44,348 bases of DNA, from NCBI GenBank assembly GCA_964634205.1, contig CAZWKE010000028.1, positions 1 through 44,348 of the forward strand. The letters are read 5' to 3'. The notes under the pieces are model-generated. The model was not told the DNA's origin, ran no database searches, and saw nothing but the letters and a program-made list of their open reading frames with translations. This document shows positions 25,090 to 33,930 of this stretch, piece by piece. A program made the translations under genes and the position numbers. How positions within the stretch are numbered: the stretch's first letter is position 1; every line of letters starts with the position of its first letter. The DNA is from JAFGGG01 sp964634205 (GTDB taxonomy: Bacteria; Spirochaetota; Spirochaetia; SZUA-6; RPPD01).

Positions 25090-27888
25090 ATGAAAAAAAG
25101 AACGAGTTTTACAAGGATTATTCAGTTATGGGGTATCTTTCTAATTATCGGGATAGGTGGGGGGGTTATTGTTGAGGATGTTGTTGTATCCTATCGGGAT
25201 TTCAACTTTCGCGTGGATCAGATGCGTGCGGATTATATCGCGGAACAGAAACAGGTAATCAAAAATGAAGTGGAACGTGTTGTTGCCACGATTCATTATG
25301 AACAAAAACAAAGCGAAGCATTAACAAAAAGAAAAATCAAATCCAGGGTTTATGAAGCACATGCCGTCGCCCAAAATATCTATCAAAAGTATAAAACCAC
25401 AAAAGGCTTGTATGAAATTCAGTCAATAATCGTAGATATCCTGAAATCCATTCGGTTTGAAGAGGGAAGCGGTTATTATTTTATCACCCGCCTCGACGGG
25501 GTGGCGGTATTGTTCCCCGGCAAATCGGTATTGGAGGGGCACAATATATCAGCGCTTCAGGATACTCGCGGACAGTATATTACCAAAGATATGATCGAAA
25601 TTATTCGGCGGTCCGGTGAAGGATTTTATGAATATTACTGGACAAAACCGCATGAAGATGATGAGAAATTTAAAAGAATATCTTTTATCAAACGGTTCAT
25701 ACCCTTTAACTGGTTGATCGGGGCCGGCTTGTATATTGATGATATTGAAAAGCAAATAAAGGCAAACCTTCTCTCCGACATCAGCAGGATTCGGTTTGGA
25801 AAAGAAGGATATATTTTCGTTAACAGATTCAATGGGGATGCCCTGGTATCAAACGGGAAACTTTTTGCAGGAACAAAGAAGCTGTGGGAGGTCTTTGATG
25901 AAAACCCTGAAAAAATGAAAGCTATCTTTAAGAAGGAATACAATGCCGCTTTAAAGCCTGAAGGTGATTTCATTTATTACTCGTTTATTAAACTAAGCGA
26001 TTCAAGCAAGGAATCGCCGAAAGCTTCTTTTATCCTTGGAATCCCGGAATGGCGCTGGGTTGTCGGCGCCGGCGTCTATCTTGATGATGTAGAAACCGCC
26101 ATTAATCTGCTGGAAACCAAATTAAACACCCAGATCAAAGCGAAGGTCCTCTATTTTACCCTGGTGACCGCAGGCATAATCGCACTCTCGCTTTTTTTGT
26201 TCAACAGGTTGAACCGTAGGCTGAAAAACGATTTAAATCTGTTTATCTCCTTTTTCAACCGGGCCGCCTTTTCCAATGAACCGTTTGACCGGTCATCGGT
26301 ACAGTTTGACGAGCTGGTCCGGATGGCGGAAGACGCCAATCAGATGCTGGCGGGGAGAATACAGGTGGAGCAGGCCCTGCGCAAGAGTGAGGCCAATTTT
26401 CGCGGGCTTGTAGAATCTTCCGCCGACCTGATATGGGAGATAGACAAAGAAGGCGTCTACACCTATGTCAGCCCGCAGGTGGAGCCGATGTTGGGCTACA
26501 AGCCGGACGAGGTTATCGGCAAGACCGCGTTTGACCTGATGCCGCCGGATGAGGCACAGAGAATCAGGAAGATCTTCAAACGTCTGATAAAAAAAGGAGT
26601 GTCGGTAACCGCGTTGGAGAACGTCAATCTGCACAAAGACGGAAGACGCATCATCCTTGAGACAAGCGGCGTCCCGGTTTTTGACGATTCTCGGCAGGTC
26701 GAGGGTTATCGGGGAGTGAACCGGGACATTACTGAACGCAAGAGGGCGGAAGAGGAACTGCAGCAGATGCTGAAACTGAAAAGCGTCGGTACCCTGGCCG
26801 GAGGGATTGCCCATGATTTTAATAATATCCTTATGGGAGTCTTCGGCAATATTTCTCTTGCCGAAGAAACGCTTCCCGCAGGGCATCCGGCTTTTGAGCG
26901 CCTTAAGAAAGCGGGAAGTTCCATGAATCGGGCGATCTTTCTGACCAAGCAGTTGCTTACCTTTTCCAAGGGTGGGGCACCGTTGATAGAAAACATCAGC
27001 CTGGACAGCCTGATTACTGAAATCGTTTGTTTTGATCTTTCCGGGAGTAATGTTAAACCGATTTTGGAGAAGACGGACGACCTGTGGCTGGCGCAAGTGG
27101 ACAAGGGCCAGATACAACAGGTTTTTTCCAATCTGACAATAAACGCCAGGCAGGCCATGCCCAACGACGGCAAACTCTTCATTTCATTGGAGAATGTTAC
27201 GGTCGCAAAGAACACGGTACCGCACCTGGGTCCCGGAAACTATATCCGGATTACGGTGACCGACGAGGGGACCGGCATAGACCGGAAGCACCTAAATCGG
27301 ATATTTGATCCCTATTTTACTACCAAAGAAACCGGGAGCGGCTTGGGGTTGGCGTCGGTCTATTCAATCATCAACAAACACGGCGGCACGATCCAGGTTG
27401 ATTCAGAACCGGGCAAAGGTACCACCTTTACGCTCTATCTTCCTGCTTCGGCAGCAAAAAAACCGCCGGACAAAAAGCGACCGGAAAACAGGCGTCCCAT
27501 GGGAAAAGAAACCGCCAGAATCCTCATCATGGATGATGAGGAAATGATCCTCTCCGTTCTGACGCAAATGTTGGAAAGAAACGGATATTTCGTAAAAACA
27601 GTAGAGGAAGGCAGACGGGCGATACAAGTATACAAACAGGCGCTTGAAGACGGTAATCCTTTTGACGTCATCATTATGGACATTACGGTTCCCGGTGGTG
27701 TGGGGGGTAAGGAAGCGATAAGGGATATTCTAAAAATTAATCCCGGAGCGCGGGTGATTGCCACCAGCGGATACGCAAATGATCCTATTATGGCCGACTA
27801 TACCGAATACGGTTTCAGCGGCATCATCTCAAAGCCCTACACAAAAAATAAACTCATCGAAGTCTTGGACCGGATTTTAAAAGAATGA
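25090..27888 (+). CDS. hybrid sensor histidine kinase with Cache and PAS domains and a C-terminal receiver
   Basis: Order over 932 residues: membrane helix (about 10-30); a periplasmic double-Cache-like sensor (about 35-340) with two repeats of the EGYIFV/GSGYYFITRLDG...WLIGAGLYIDD pattern; membrane helix (about 350-375); PAS (about 430-555); HisKA with phospho-acceptor His575 in AGGIAHDFNN; HATPase with NLTINARQAMP, DEGTGID and GSGLGLASVYSI; and a receiver with MDDEE and phospho-acceptor Asp864 in IIMDITVP. It should sense a small extracellular molecule, as Cache domains do. No separate response regulator lies nearby, so the attached receiver or a distant partner takes the phosphate. Upstream are AT-rich -10-like boxes (TATATT at 25056) but no Shine-Dalgarno sequence. 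Confidence 0.93.
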   Translation: MKKRTSFTRIIQLWGIFLIIGIGGGVIVEDVVVSYRDFNFRVDQMRADYIAEQKQVIKNEVERVVATIHYEQKQSEALTKRKIKSRVYEAHAVAQNIYQKYKTTKGLYEIQSIIVDILKSIRFEEGSGYYFITRLDGVAVLFPGKSVLEGHNISALQDTRGQYITKDMIEIIRRSGEGFYEYYWTKPHEDDEKFKRISFIKRFIPFNWLIGAGLYIDDIEKQIKANLLSDISRIRFGKEGYIFVNRFNGDALVSNGKLFAGTKKLWEVFDENPEKMKAIFKKEYNAALKPEGDFIYYSFIKLSDSSKESPKASFILGIPEWRWVVGAGVYLDDVETAINLLETKLNTQIKAKVLYFTLVTAGIIALSLFLFNRLNRRLKNDLNLFISFFNRAAFSNEPFDRSSVQFDELVRMAEDANQMLAGRIQVEQALRKSEANFRGLVESSADLIWEIDKEGVYTYVSPQVEPMLGYKPDEVIGKTAFDLMPPDEAQRIRKIFKRLIKKGVSVTALENVNLHKDGRRIILETSGVPVFDDSRQVEGYRGVNRDITERKRAEEELQQMLKLKSVGTLAGGIAHDFNNILMGVFGNISLAEETLPAGHPAFERLKKAGSSMNRAIFLTKQLLTFSKGGAPLIENISLDSLITEIVCFDLSGSNVKPILEKTDDLWLAQVDKGQIQQVFSNLTINARQAMPNDGKLFISLENVTVAKNTVPHLGPGNYIRITVTDEGTGIDRKHLNRIFDPYFTTKETGSGLGLASVYSIINKHGGTIQVDSEPGKGTTFTLYLPASAAKKPPDKKRPENRRPMGKETARILIMDDEEMILSVLTQMLERNGYFVKTVEEGRRAIQVYKQALEDGNPFDVIIMDITVPGGVGGKEAIRDILKINPGARVIATSGYANDPIMADYTEYGFSGIISKPYTKNKLIEVLDRILKE

Positions 27889-27927
27889 TTATGTTCCCCA
27901 TTATGTCCATATTTGATCCGTCCCCCA

Positions 27928-27944
27928 GGTCCACGGTTTGGACC
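27928..27944. terminator. short hairpin between convergent genes
   Basis: GGTCCA and TGGACC form a six-bp stem with a five-base loop between the sensor kinase stop and the rnhA stop. The T-run after it is poor, so termination is only possible. Confidence 0.3.
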
Positions 27945-27966
27945 ACTAATTAATATTCTTTAGTTC

Positions 27967-28419
27967 TCACTGTTTCAATTTTTTAATCTCTTCCTGCACC
28001 CGCTTGTCGCAGGCATTGTTGTATTCATTATCCGCGTGACCCTTTACCCAGTGCCAGCTTACGGGCAGATCCTTGATTAATCCCAGCAGCTCCTGCCACA
28101 GGTCCCGGTTTTTCACCGGCTTACCGGCGGCATTATGCCAGCCTTTTTTCAGCCAGGAGTGTATCCACTGGGAGATACCTTTTTGCACGTACTGTGAATC
28201 CGTATAAATATCGATGTGTGAGTAGGGTTTTTTTACCCCGGCCCTCAATTTTTGCAGGGCATTAATTACCGCGGAAAGTTCCATTCTGTTGTTGGTTGTA
28301 TGTTTACAGCTTCCCCAGAGTTCGGTTTTGGTATTGTCGGCAAGCAGTAGGGCGGCCCAGGCCCCGGGCCCGGGGTTCCCCGAACAACCGCCGTCGGTGT
28401 AAATTTGTAATCTTGGCAA
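27967..28419 (-). CDS. rnhA: ribonuclease HI
   Basis: RNase HI removes RNA from RNA-DNA hybrids. The 150-residue protein has the complete DEDD catalytic set: Asp in IYTDGGCSGNPGPGAWA, Glu in TNNRMELSAV, Asp in DIYTDSQYV and Asp in KGHADNEYNN, plus the basic-handle-like segment GWHNAAGKPVKNRDLW. The start is TTG at 28417..28419. No ATG is available, and an AGGAG motif sits six bases upstream, so the start is well placed. It is divergent from the TPR gene. Confidence 0.95.
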   Translation of the reverse strand: MPRLQIYTDGGCSGNPGPGAWAALLLADNTKTELWGSCKHTTNNRMELSAVINALQKLRAGVKKPYSHIDIYTDSQYVQKGISQWIHSWLKKGWHNAAGKPVKNRDLWQELLGLIKDLPVSWHWVKGHADNEYNNACDKRVQEEIKKLKQ

Positions 28420-28546
28420 TGAACACTCCTTTTGCTGCTTTTATACCATAATTGCCGCCCTTGGTTAAGCGGCCCACCCATCAAAATTATTTTTATTGCT
28501 GCTTCCGGGCGCAGGTTTCGGGGTACTAAGAAAATAATTTAATGCC

Positions 28547-28574
28547 TTGACTGAAAAACCCGATATGCTATTAT
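28547..28574 (+). promoter_or_regulatory. extended -10 promoter of the TPR gene
   Basis: TTGACT (28547..28552) and TATTAT (28569..28574) are 16 bases apart, with a TGC extension directly before the -10 box. The 28628 start follows about 45 bases downstream with its own AAGGAG ribosome site. Confidence 0.55.
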
Positions 28575-28627
28575 TTTAGGGACAAACATCGGCCGCCGTG
28601 TTTGCGGTTTTGGTAAGGAGTATTTGA

Positions 28628-29521
28628 ATGAAAAAAATAGTATTGTGCATTGTTGTTTTTTCCGCGCTTTGCCTTGTTTTTGCGGATGTCTCGCAGGTCA
28701 AAGAGAAGGCGGACCAAATGGATGAAAACGGTTCGTTTGCCGCGGAGAAAGACCTGCTGCTTGAACAGGTTGCCAAAACCGGCGACCGCAAACAGCGGGC
28801 CGAACTGTATTGGCGGCTTTCGCGGGCGTACCTGAACATCGGTGAGGATTATAAAAGCAAGGGCATGAGTAAAGATCACCTGCTTCCATATTATAAGCAG
28901 GGAGAACAGTACGCGGACATGGCGATCGAGAATGACTCGCAAAATCCGGACGGCTATTTCTGGAAGGCGGTAAATATCGGTACCTGGGGAAATACCAAAG
29001 GGATGATAGAAGCATTGGGGAATGCCGGTCCCATGAAAGACCATCTTGAACAGGCCCTGCTGCGTGATCCGAACCACGCGGACAGTTATTTTGTTTTGTG
29101 TCAACTTTTTACCCAGGCACCGGGCTGGCCTGTTTCCTTCGGCAATGTGGACTACGCGGTTTCTTTCGGCAGAAAAGCGGTGAGTCTCTTGGAGAAAGAC
29201 CTGGCCTCGGGCGCGCAGTCCGTACCGCAGTACGGGTATTATACGGCCCTGGCCTCCGCGCTGTGGAACCGTAACTGGGACATAAACAAGAGGTTGAACG
29301 AGCGGACAAAAAAGCAGCGGGAGTACACCGCCAAGTCCAATCCGCTGGAGAAAAACTCCTTTTTTGAATGCCAGGTGACGCTGAAGCCCATGTCCGACCG
29401 GATGGAAGCCAGGGAGATCCTGCAGTGGGTCATCGATGAAATCGGGAAAATCCCCGATAAAAATTACTTTCAGAAAAAAGATCTGGCCGAGGCCTTAAAG
29501 AAAAAGGCCGAGTGGAAATAG
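28628..29521 (+). CDS. periplasmic TPR-type helical repeat protein
   Basis: A signal peptide (about 1-19, ending LVFA before DVSQ) is followed by helix pairs of TPR type (ELYWRLSRAYLNIGEDYKS, YYKQGEQYADMAIENDSQNPDGYFWKAVNIG, LEQALLRDPNHADSYFVLCQLF). The segment DGYFWKAVNIGTWG is typical of spirochaetal and proteobacterial periplasmic TPR proteins such as the TRAP-transporter-associated TatT group, but no TRAP permease genes lie nearby. It probably binds a partner protein or a hydrophobic ligand in the periplasm, and the partner is unknown. There is no lipobox. The gene is convergent with mtgA. Confidence 0.75.
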   Translation: MKKIVLCIVVFSALCLVFADVSQVKEKADQMDENGSFAAEKDLLLEQVAKTGDRKQRAELYWRLSRAYLNIGEDYKSKGMSKDHLLPYYKQGEQYADMAIENDSQNPDGYFWKAVNIGTWGNTKGMIEALGNAGPMKDHLEQALLRDPNHADSYFVLCQLFTQAPGWPVSFGNVDYAVSFGRKAVSLLEKDLASGAQSVPQYGYYTALASALWNRNWDINKRLNERTKKQREYTAKSNPLEKNSFFECQVTLKPMSDRMEAREILQWVIDEIGKIPDKNYFQKKDLAEALKKKAEWK

Positions 29522-29562
29522 GGCTGCGGCTTTGCCGAACCGACGCAGCAGCGGCGGCGGGG

Positions 29563-30333
29563 TTACGGTAAAAAGCGGTTGTAGATGATGCCGTAGCGCA
29601 GGCGGATCACCGGATTACCCCAGAGGTTTTTCACGTTATAATACAGCGGATTTACGATAATGGCCGCCAGGCGGCAGATATGATCGTAGTCCAGTTTATA
29701 AAAGGATTTGTGAAAATGGTAGCGGGCGGCCGCGCCCAGGCCGTACACTCCTTTACCCCATTCAATATTGTTCAGGTAGAGTTCCAGAATTCGTTTTTTG
29801 CTTAACACCAGTTCCATACTGACGGAAATAAGTATTTCGGCGTATTTGCGTACATAGGTCCTGTCCGGCACCAGGAACAGGGTGCGCGCCAGCTGTTGGG
29901 TGATGGTGCTTCCCCCCAGGATTATATGCCCGTATTTTTTGTTCACCTCGTAGGCATGTTTCATCGCCCCCAGATCGATCCCATGGTGTTTGTAAAAGTG
30001 CGCGTCCTCCAGGCGGATGAACATGCTTTGCACGTAGTCCGGGATATTGGCAAGGGGAATGAACTCAGCGGGTTGGGGCAGGTACAGGTCATTGACCGTT
30101 CGATACAATGATATGGAGGTAAGGGGCGGGTTGATGAAGGAGAACATCAGGCCGGCGGACAAGGCAAGGGTAAGGATGGCCGCATGAAACAGCAGCAGCA
30201 GCCCGGCCGAGATCTGCAGGAATTTGACCAGGCAAAAGACAACCAGCCGGCCGCGGCCGTGCCGTTCCAGGCGAATCAGGGCCATGCGGTCCTTGATCTT
30301 CGGTTTTCTGGGTTTTCTTTGGGTCTTCAGCAT
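29563..30333 (-). CDS. mtgA: monofunctional peptidoglycan transglycosylase
   Basis: The enzyme polymerises lipid II into glycan strands. The GT51 motifs are present: RLEDAHFYKHHGID with catalytic Glu109, GGSTITQQLARTLF, KYAEILISVSMELVLSKKRILELYLN and WGKGVYGLGAAARYHF. One membrane anchor (about residues 33-65) follows a very basic N-terminus. The 256-residue length fits MtgA and there is no transpeptidase domain. A TATAGT box preceded by TGG (minus strand, 30353..30348) lies 14 bases before the ATG with no Shine-Dalgarno sequence, so the leader would be very short. Confidence 0.93.
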   Translation of the reverse strand: MLKTQRKPRKPKIKDRMALIRLERHGRGRLVVFCLVKFLQISAGLLLLFHAAILTLALSAGLMFSFINPPLTSISLYRTVNDLYLPQPAEFIPLANIPDYVQSMFIRLEDAHFYKHHGIDLGAMKHAYEVNKKYGHIILGGSTITQQLARTLFLVPDRTYVRKYAEILISVSMELVLSKKRILELYLNNIEWGKGVYGLGAAARYHFHKSFYKLDYDHICRLAAIIVNPLYYNVKNLWGNPVIRLRYGIIYNRFLP

Positions 30334-30400
30334 ATTTACTGGATGCTACTATACCATTGTGCCGGAATGATTTCCAGTCGCCCACTCTCAATTTTTTTTG

Positions 30401-30429
30401 TTGACGGATACCGAAATTTGCTCTATAAT
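30401..30429 (+). promoter_or_regulatory. strong promoter of the AAA+ gene
   Basis: TTGACG (30401..30406) and a perfect TATAAT (30424..30429) are separated by exactly 17 bases. The GGGAGGGG ribosome site and the ATG at 30455 follow. Confidence 0.75.
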
Positions 30430-30454
30430 TCCAAAAAAGCCCTGGGAGGGGACC

Positions 30455-32215
30455 ATGCCTGAACAACTCATTCTTAAAAATTTACCTTTTATCAAGATTT
30501 TACCGTACTGGGCGCAGGAGCTTTCCTACAAGTACTGCTCTCAAACCGCCAACCTCTATATTATTCATGGAAATATCAGGGACTTTCTGCCCCACAAAAT
30601 GAAGGAAGACGAGTTTAATTTTGTAAAAATTCAGGATTATATCGCGGACGTGCTGTTCGGCAACCGCGACATAATCGCGTTTTATGACCGCTCTTCCGGC
30701 GTGAGTTTCTGCACGCATGATATGCAGGCCGATTTTATGCGTGTTATGCATGAACAGGAGTCGGAGCTTTCCGACCAGGAGATCCTGACCACCGATCCCT
30801 ATAAGGCCTTTCGCAGCCTGGAACGATACTTTCTGCAGTCCATCCCCTACAACAAACGTATTGTCCTGATCATCGATTATGCCGAAACAATTATTCCGAA
30901 CACCGATATGGCCCGTTATACGGATGAGGACCGCTACTGCCTGGTTACCCTGAACCGCTGGGCCAATGATCCGATCTTTACCCAGGGAGATGTATCCATC
31001 ATCCTGCTGACCGAGAACCTGGCCGACATAACCCCGCGCCTGGTACGTTCACCGTCGTCGATCAAGGTGAACATTCCCATCCCGAACGAAAAGGTGCGGG
31101 AAAGTTTCCTGGGATTTTTGAACCGGCAGGAAAAAATACTCCTGGACGACGAGCTTTCCGTGGCGGAGGTGGCCAAGATAACCAGCGGCCTGAACCTGAT
31201 AAACCTGAACCAGTTGGTGGCCGAATCCTACCAGGAGGGACGTACCCTCAGCATGGATTATCTGCGCAAGAAGAAAAAAGAGATAATCGAGGCGGAGGCC
31301 ATCGGTCTGCTGGAGTTTATCGAATGCGAGCATGACCTTACCATGGTATCCGGGCATGACTTTGTGAAGAAGCGCTTTAAAAACGCGGCCAGGGCCATCA
31401 GGCAGGGCAGGATGGACGTGATGCCCATGGGGTACCTGATCTCCGGCCCCGTAGGGACGGGCAAGTCTTTTATGGTGACCGCCTTTGCCGGGGAGATCGG
31501 CATACCGATTGTAAAATTCAAAAATTTTCGCTCCAAGTGGCAGGGGGTCACCGAGGCCAACCTGGAAAAGGTATTGAATATCTGTAAGGCCATGGCGCCG
31601 GTGGGTGTGATGATCGATGAGGCGGACGCCTTTCTGGGGAACAGGAACCAGGAAGGGGATTCCGGCACCAGCAACCGTATCTTTGCCCAGATTGCCTCGT
31701 TTATGGGGAACACCGAATACCGCGGCAAGATCATCTGGTTTCTGATTACCTGTCGCCCGGACCTGCTGCCCATCGACCTGAAGCGCCAGGGCAGGGCGGA
31801 GGAGCACCTGGCCCTGTTTTATCCCGAAACAATCGAGGAAAAAAAGCACCTGTTCCAGACACTGATCCGCAAGCTGGGCCTGCGCATCCAGAAGGTGAAT
31901 ATCATCGAAATGTTCAGGAAATATCACTTTGACTTTTCCGGGGCGGACCTTGAGTCCATCCTCATCAGGGCGAAGTTTCTCTCCGCCATGCACGACCATG
32001 TGTTTATCACCAAGGATGAGCTGGAGCAGACCATCCGCGACTTTGTCCCCCCCTCGTATCCGTATGAGATCGAGCTGCAAAACCTGGTGGCGGTGCTTGA
32101 ATGCACCAGCCGGGAGATGCTTCCCAAACGCTTTCAGAACCTGAACCGCGACAAGCTGGTCGAGGACATCAAGCAGCTTAAGATGCTGGTGGGCGAACGG
32201 GAGATCATGGGATGA
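30455..32215 (+). CDS. classic-type AAA+ ATPase with a degenerate first AAA module
   Basis: The second half (about residues 290-530 of 586) is a full AAA module: Walker A GPVGTGKS (331-338), Walker B VMIDEADAF (Asp388, Glu389), and a second region of homology ITCRPDLLPIDLKRQGRAEE that resembles the TNRPD...LRPGRFDR of Cdc48/FtsH-type enzymes, with Cys where the sensor-1 Asn normally is. The first half (about 60-230) lacks Walker A but keeps a Walker-B-like LIIDYAE and a LLTENLADITPRLVRSP stretch, so it looks like a dead AAA module. It is probably a hexameric protein-remodelling ATPase whose substrate is unknown. The ATG at 30455 has an excellent ribosome site. A longer reading from 30398 would begin before the promoter. 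Confidence 0.85.
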   Translation: MPEQLILKNLPFIKILPYWAQELSYKYCSQTANLYIIHGNIRDFLPHKMKEDEFNFVKIQDYIADVLFGNRDIIAFYDRSSGVSFCTHDMQADFMRVMHEQESELSDQEILTTDPYKAFRSLERYFLQSIPYNKRIVLIIDYAETIIPNTDMARYTDEDRYCLVTLNRWANDPIFTQGDVSIILLTENLADITPRLVRSPSSIKVNIPIPNEKVRESFLGFLNRQEKILLDDELSVAEVAKITSGLNLINLNQLVAESYQEGRTLSMDYLRKKKKEIIEAEAIGLLEFIECEHDLTMVSGHDFVKKRFKNAARAIRQGRMDVMPMGYLISGPVGTGKSFMVTAFAGEIGIPIVKFKNFRSKWQGVTEANLEKVLNICKAMAPVGVMIDEADAFLGNRNQEGDSGTSNRIFAQIASFMGNTEYRGKIIWFLITCRPDLLPIDLKRQGRAEEHLALFYPETIEEKKHLFQTLIRKLGLRIQKVNIIEMFRKYHFDFSGADLESILIRAKFLSAMHDHVFITKDELEQTIRDFVPPSYPYEIELQNLVAVLECTSREMLPKRFQNLNRDKLVEDIKQLKMLVGEREIMG

Positions 32216-32245
32216 GGCGAGCCTGTGCCGCATTTCGAGGTACCT

Positions 32246-32602
32246 ATGCAAAATAAACGCGTTACGCGCGGCCTTTTTATGCTGAGTGTGGTAATCTGCC
32301 TGGCACTGGCAGGCACGACCTGTACCAGTACGGGCGGGGCGGGCAAACTAAGTATCCACGGCAACAGCAGTACGCTCACCTATCGCCTGCAGGTGCATCT
32401 CATAGGAAAGGGGACTGTAACGCTTGAGCCGCCGGGCAGGGATTTCCCCGTGGGCACGGTGGTTACCCTCAGCGCCGTCCCCGCACCCGGTTATCGCTTT
32501 AACTATTTCTCCTTTCACAACAAGAAGGTCACCACCCCCTCGTTCAGCCTGAAAATGATGACCGATATTATTGTGGTGGCGAATTTCGGCAAAGAACAAT
32601 AA
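32246..32602 (+). CDS. small exported protein with an InlB B-repeat-like domain
   Basis: The ATG at 32246 follows GAGGT and gives 118 residues with a hydrophobic leader (LFMLSVVICLALAG) ending at TTC, a possible relaxed spirochaetal lipobox. Residues about 50-116 (KGTVTLEPPGRDFPVGTVVTLSAVPAPGYRFNYFS, cited here only in part: VGTVVTLSAVPAPGYRF) match the divergent InlB B-repeat/Flg_new-like fold seen in many surface proteins. One copy is present. Function unknown, surface or periplasmic location inferred. An alternative GTG start at 32225 lacks a ribosome site. Confidence 0.7.
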   Translation: MQNKRVTRGLFMLSVVICLALAGTTCTSTGGAGKLSIHGNSSTLTYRLQVHLIGKGTVTLEPPGRDFPVGTVVTLSAVPAPGYRFNYFSFHNKKVTTPSFSLKMMTDIIVVANFGKEQ

Positions 32603-32693
32603 TCCGCTTTCCTGCCTTGTCCGGACCCCGTACTCATCATTATATTGTTATTATAGTAAGGAATTACCGCGGACAGGCACGGCGGTGGAAAAT

Positions 32694-33869
32694 ATGAGTG
32701 GATTTGACGTATCACGGATAAAAGTGAGTTGGACGGAGGGAATCAAGGGTATTCCGCGCGAACAGTGGAATGAACTGGCGCACCCCCTGAACACCCCCTT
32801 TATGGAATGGGAATGGTTTTACCTGATGGAAGAATCGGGCAGTATCTGCCCGGACACGGGGTGGACCCCCCGCCATCTTACCCTGTGGCAGGATGACACG
32901 CTGATCGCCGCCGCTCCGCTCTATATAAAAACACACAGCCAGGGTGAGTTTGTGTATGATTATGTCTGGGCCCAGGTGGCCGGACAGCTTTCCATTCGCT
33001 ACTATCCCAAGCTTGTGGGAATGAGTCCCGTCACGCCCGTGCCGGGATACCGTTTTCTGGTTGCCACGGAAAAAGATGAAGAAGCGGTAACCCGTTTTAT
33101 GCTGGAGCGAATCGACGGGTTGTGCCGTGAGCTCTCGCTTTCCGGGGTGCATTTTCTCTACACCGATCCCAAGTGGCAGGAAAAGGTGAGAGGCTACGGC
33201 TTTATTCCCTGGCTGCACCAGGTGTTTGAGTGGTCCAACCCGGGGTTCGGGAGTTTTGACGATTACCTTGCCGGTTTTAAAAAATCCCAGCGGCGGAACA
33301 TCAGGCGGGAAAGAAACAAGCTGTCCGGCCAGGGGATTACCGTCAAGGGACTCACCGGCGGTGAGATACCGCCTCACCTGTTCGAACGGATGTATGATTT
33401 CTACCTTTCCACCAATTATAAGTTCGGGCCCTGGGCCTGCGATTACTTAAACCGTGATTTTTTCATCCGCCTGCCGGAGCTGTTCGGAGAGCGCGTGTTG
33501 TTTATGGCCGCGTATTCGCATGATGATTTACGCGAGCCCCTGGGTATGGCCATGTTCTTCCATAAAAACAACGCATTGTTCGGTCGTTATTGGGGCAGTT
33601 CGGTAAACCTGGATTCCCTGCATTTCAACACCTGTTATTACGCACCCATTGAATGGTCCATCAACCGCGGCATTCGCCGCTTTGATCCGGGGATAGGCTC
33701 GGAGCATAAGGTGCGGCGGGGGTTTCACGCCCTGGGAAATTACAGCCTGCACCGTTTTTTCAATCGTACCCTGACCGCGCTGATGCAGAACAATATGGCG
33801 CAGATTAATTTCCTGGAGCAGGAGAATATCGACGGACTGAACGCCGTACTGCCGATACACAGAAAATAA
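32694..33869 (+). CDS. FemAB-like/GNAT-fold acyltransferase (peptidogalycan biosynthesis-type)
   Basis: The 391-residue protein matches the FemAB-like (PF04339-type) acyltransferases: NTPFMEWEWFYLMEESG near the start, then KSQRRNIRRERNKL, FYLSTNYKFGPWACDYLN and the late block RGIRRFDPGIGSEHKVRRGF. These proteins have two GNAT folds and are thought to transfer acyl or aminoacyl groups, with the substrate unknown. It is cytoplasmic. I chose the ATG at 32694. A GTG nine bases upstream (32685) is in frame and may be the true start, since GGCGG lies just before it. Confidence 0.85.
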   Translation: MSGFDVSRIKVSWTEGIKGIPREQWNELAHPLNTPFMEWEWFYLMEESGSICPDTGWTPRHLTLWQDDTLIAAAPLYIKTHSQGEFVYDYVWAQVAGQLSIRYYPKLVGMSPVTPVPGYRFLVATEKDEEAVTRFMLERIDGLCRELSLSGVHFLYTDPKWQEKVRGYGFIPWLHQVFEWSNPGFGSFDDYLAGFKKSQRRNIRRERNKLSGQGITVKGLTGGEIPPHLFERMYDFYLSTNYKFGPWACDYLNRDFFIRLPELFGERVLFMAAYSHDDLREPLGMAMFFHKNNALFGRYWGSSVNLDSLHFNTCYYAPIEWSINRGIRRFDPGIGSEHKVRRGFHALGNYSLHRFFNRTLTALMQNNMAQINFLEQENIDGLNAVLPIHRK

Positions 33870-33930
33870 GTGGCAAGCCTTCCCTGCATAAACTATACTA
33901 GAGAGAAAACCTCGCAAAGGAGGAGGGAAC

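Noticed and set aside
31049..32251. 400-residue minus-strand open frame
   Set aside because: It is antisense to the AAA+ gene, whose motifs and promoter are unmistakable; composition is His/Gln/Leu-rich as in shadows.
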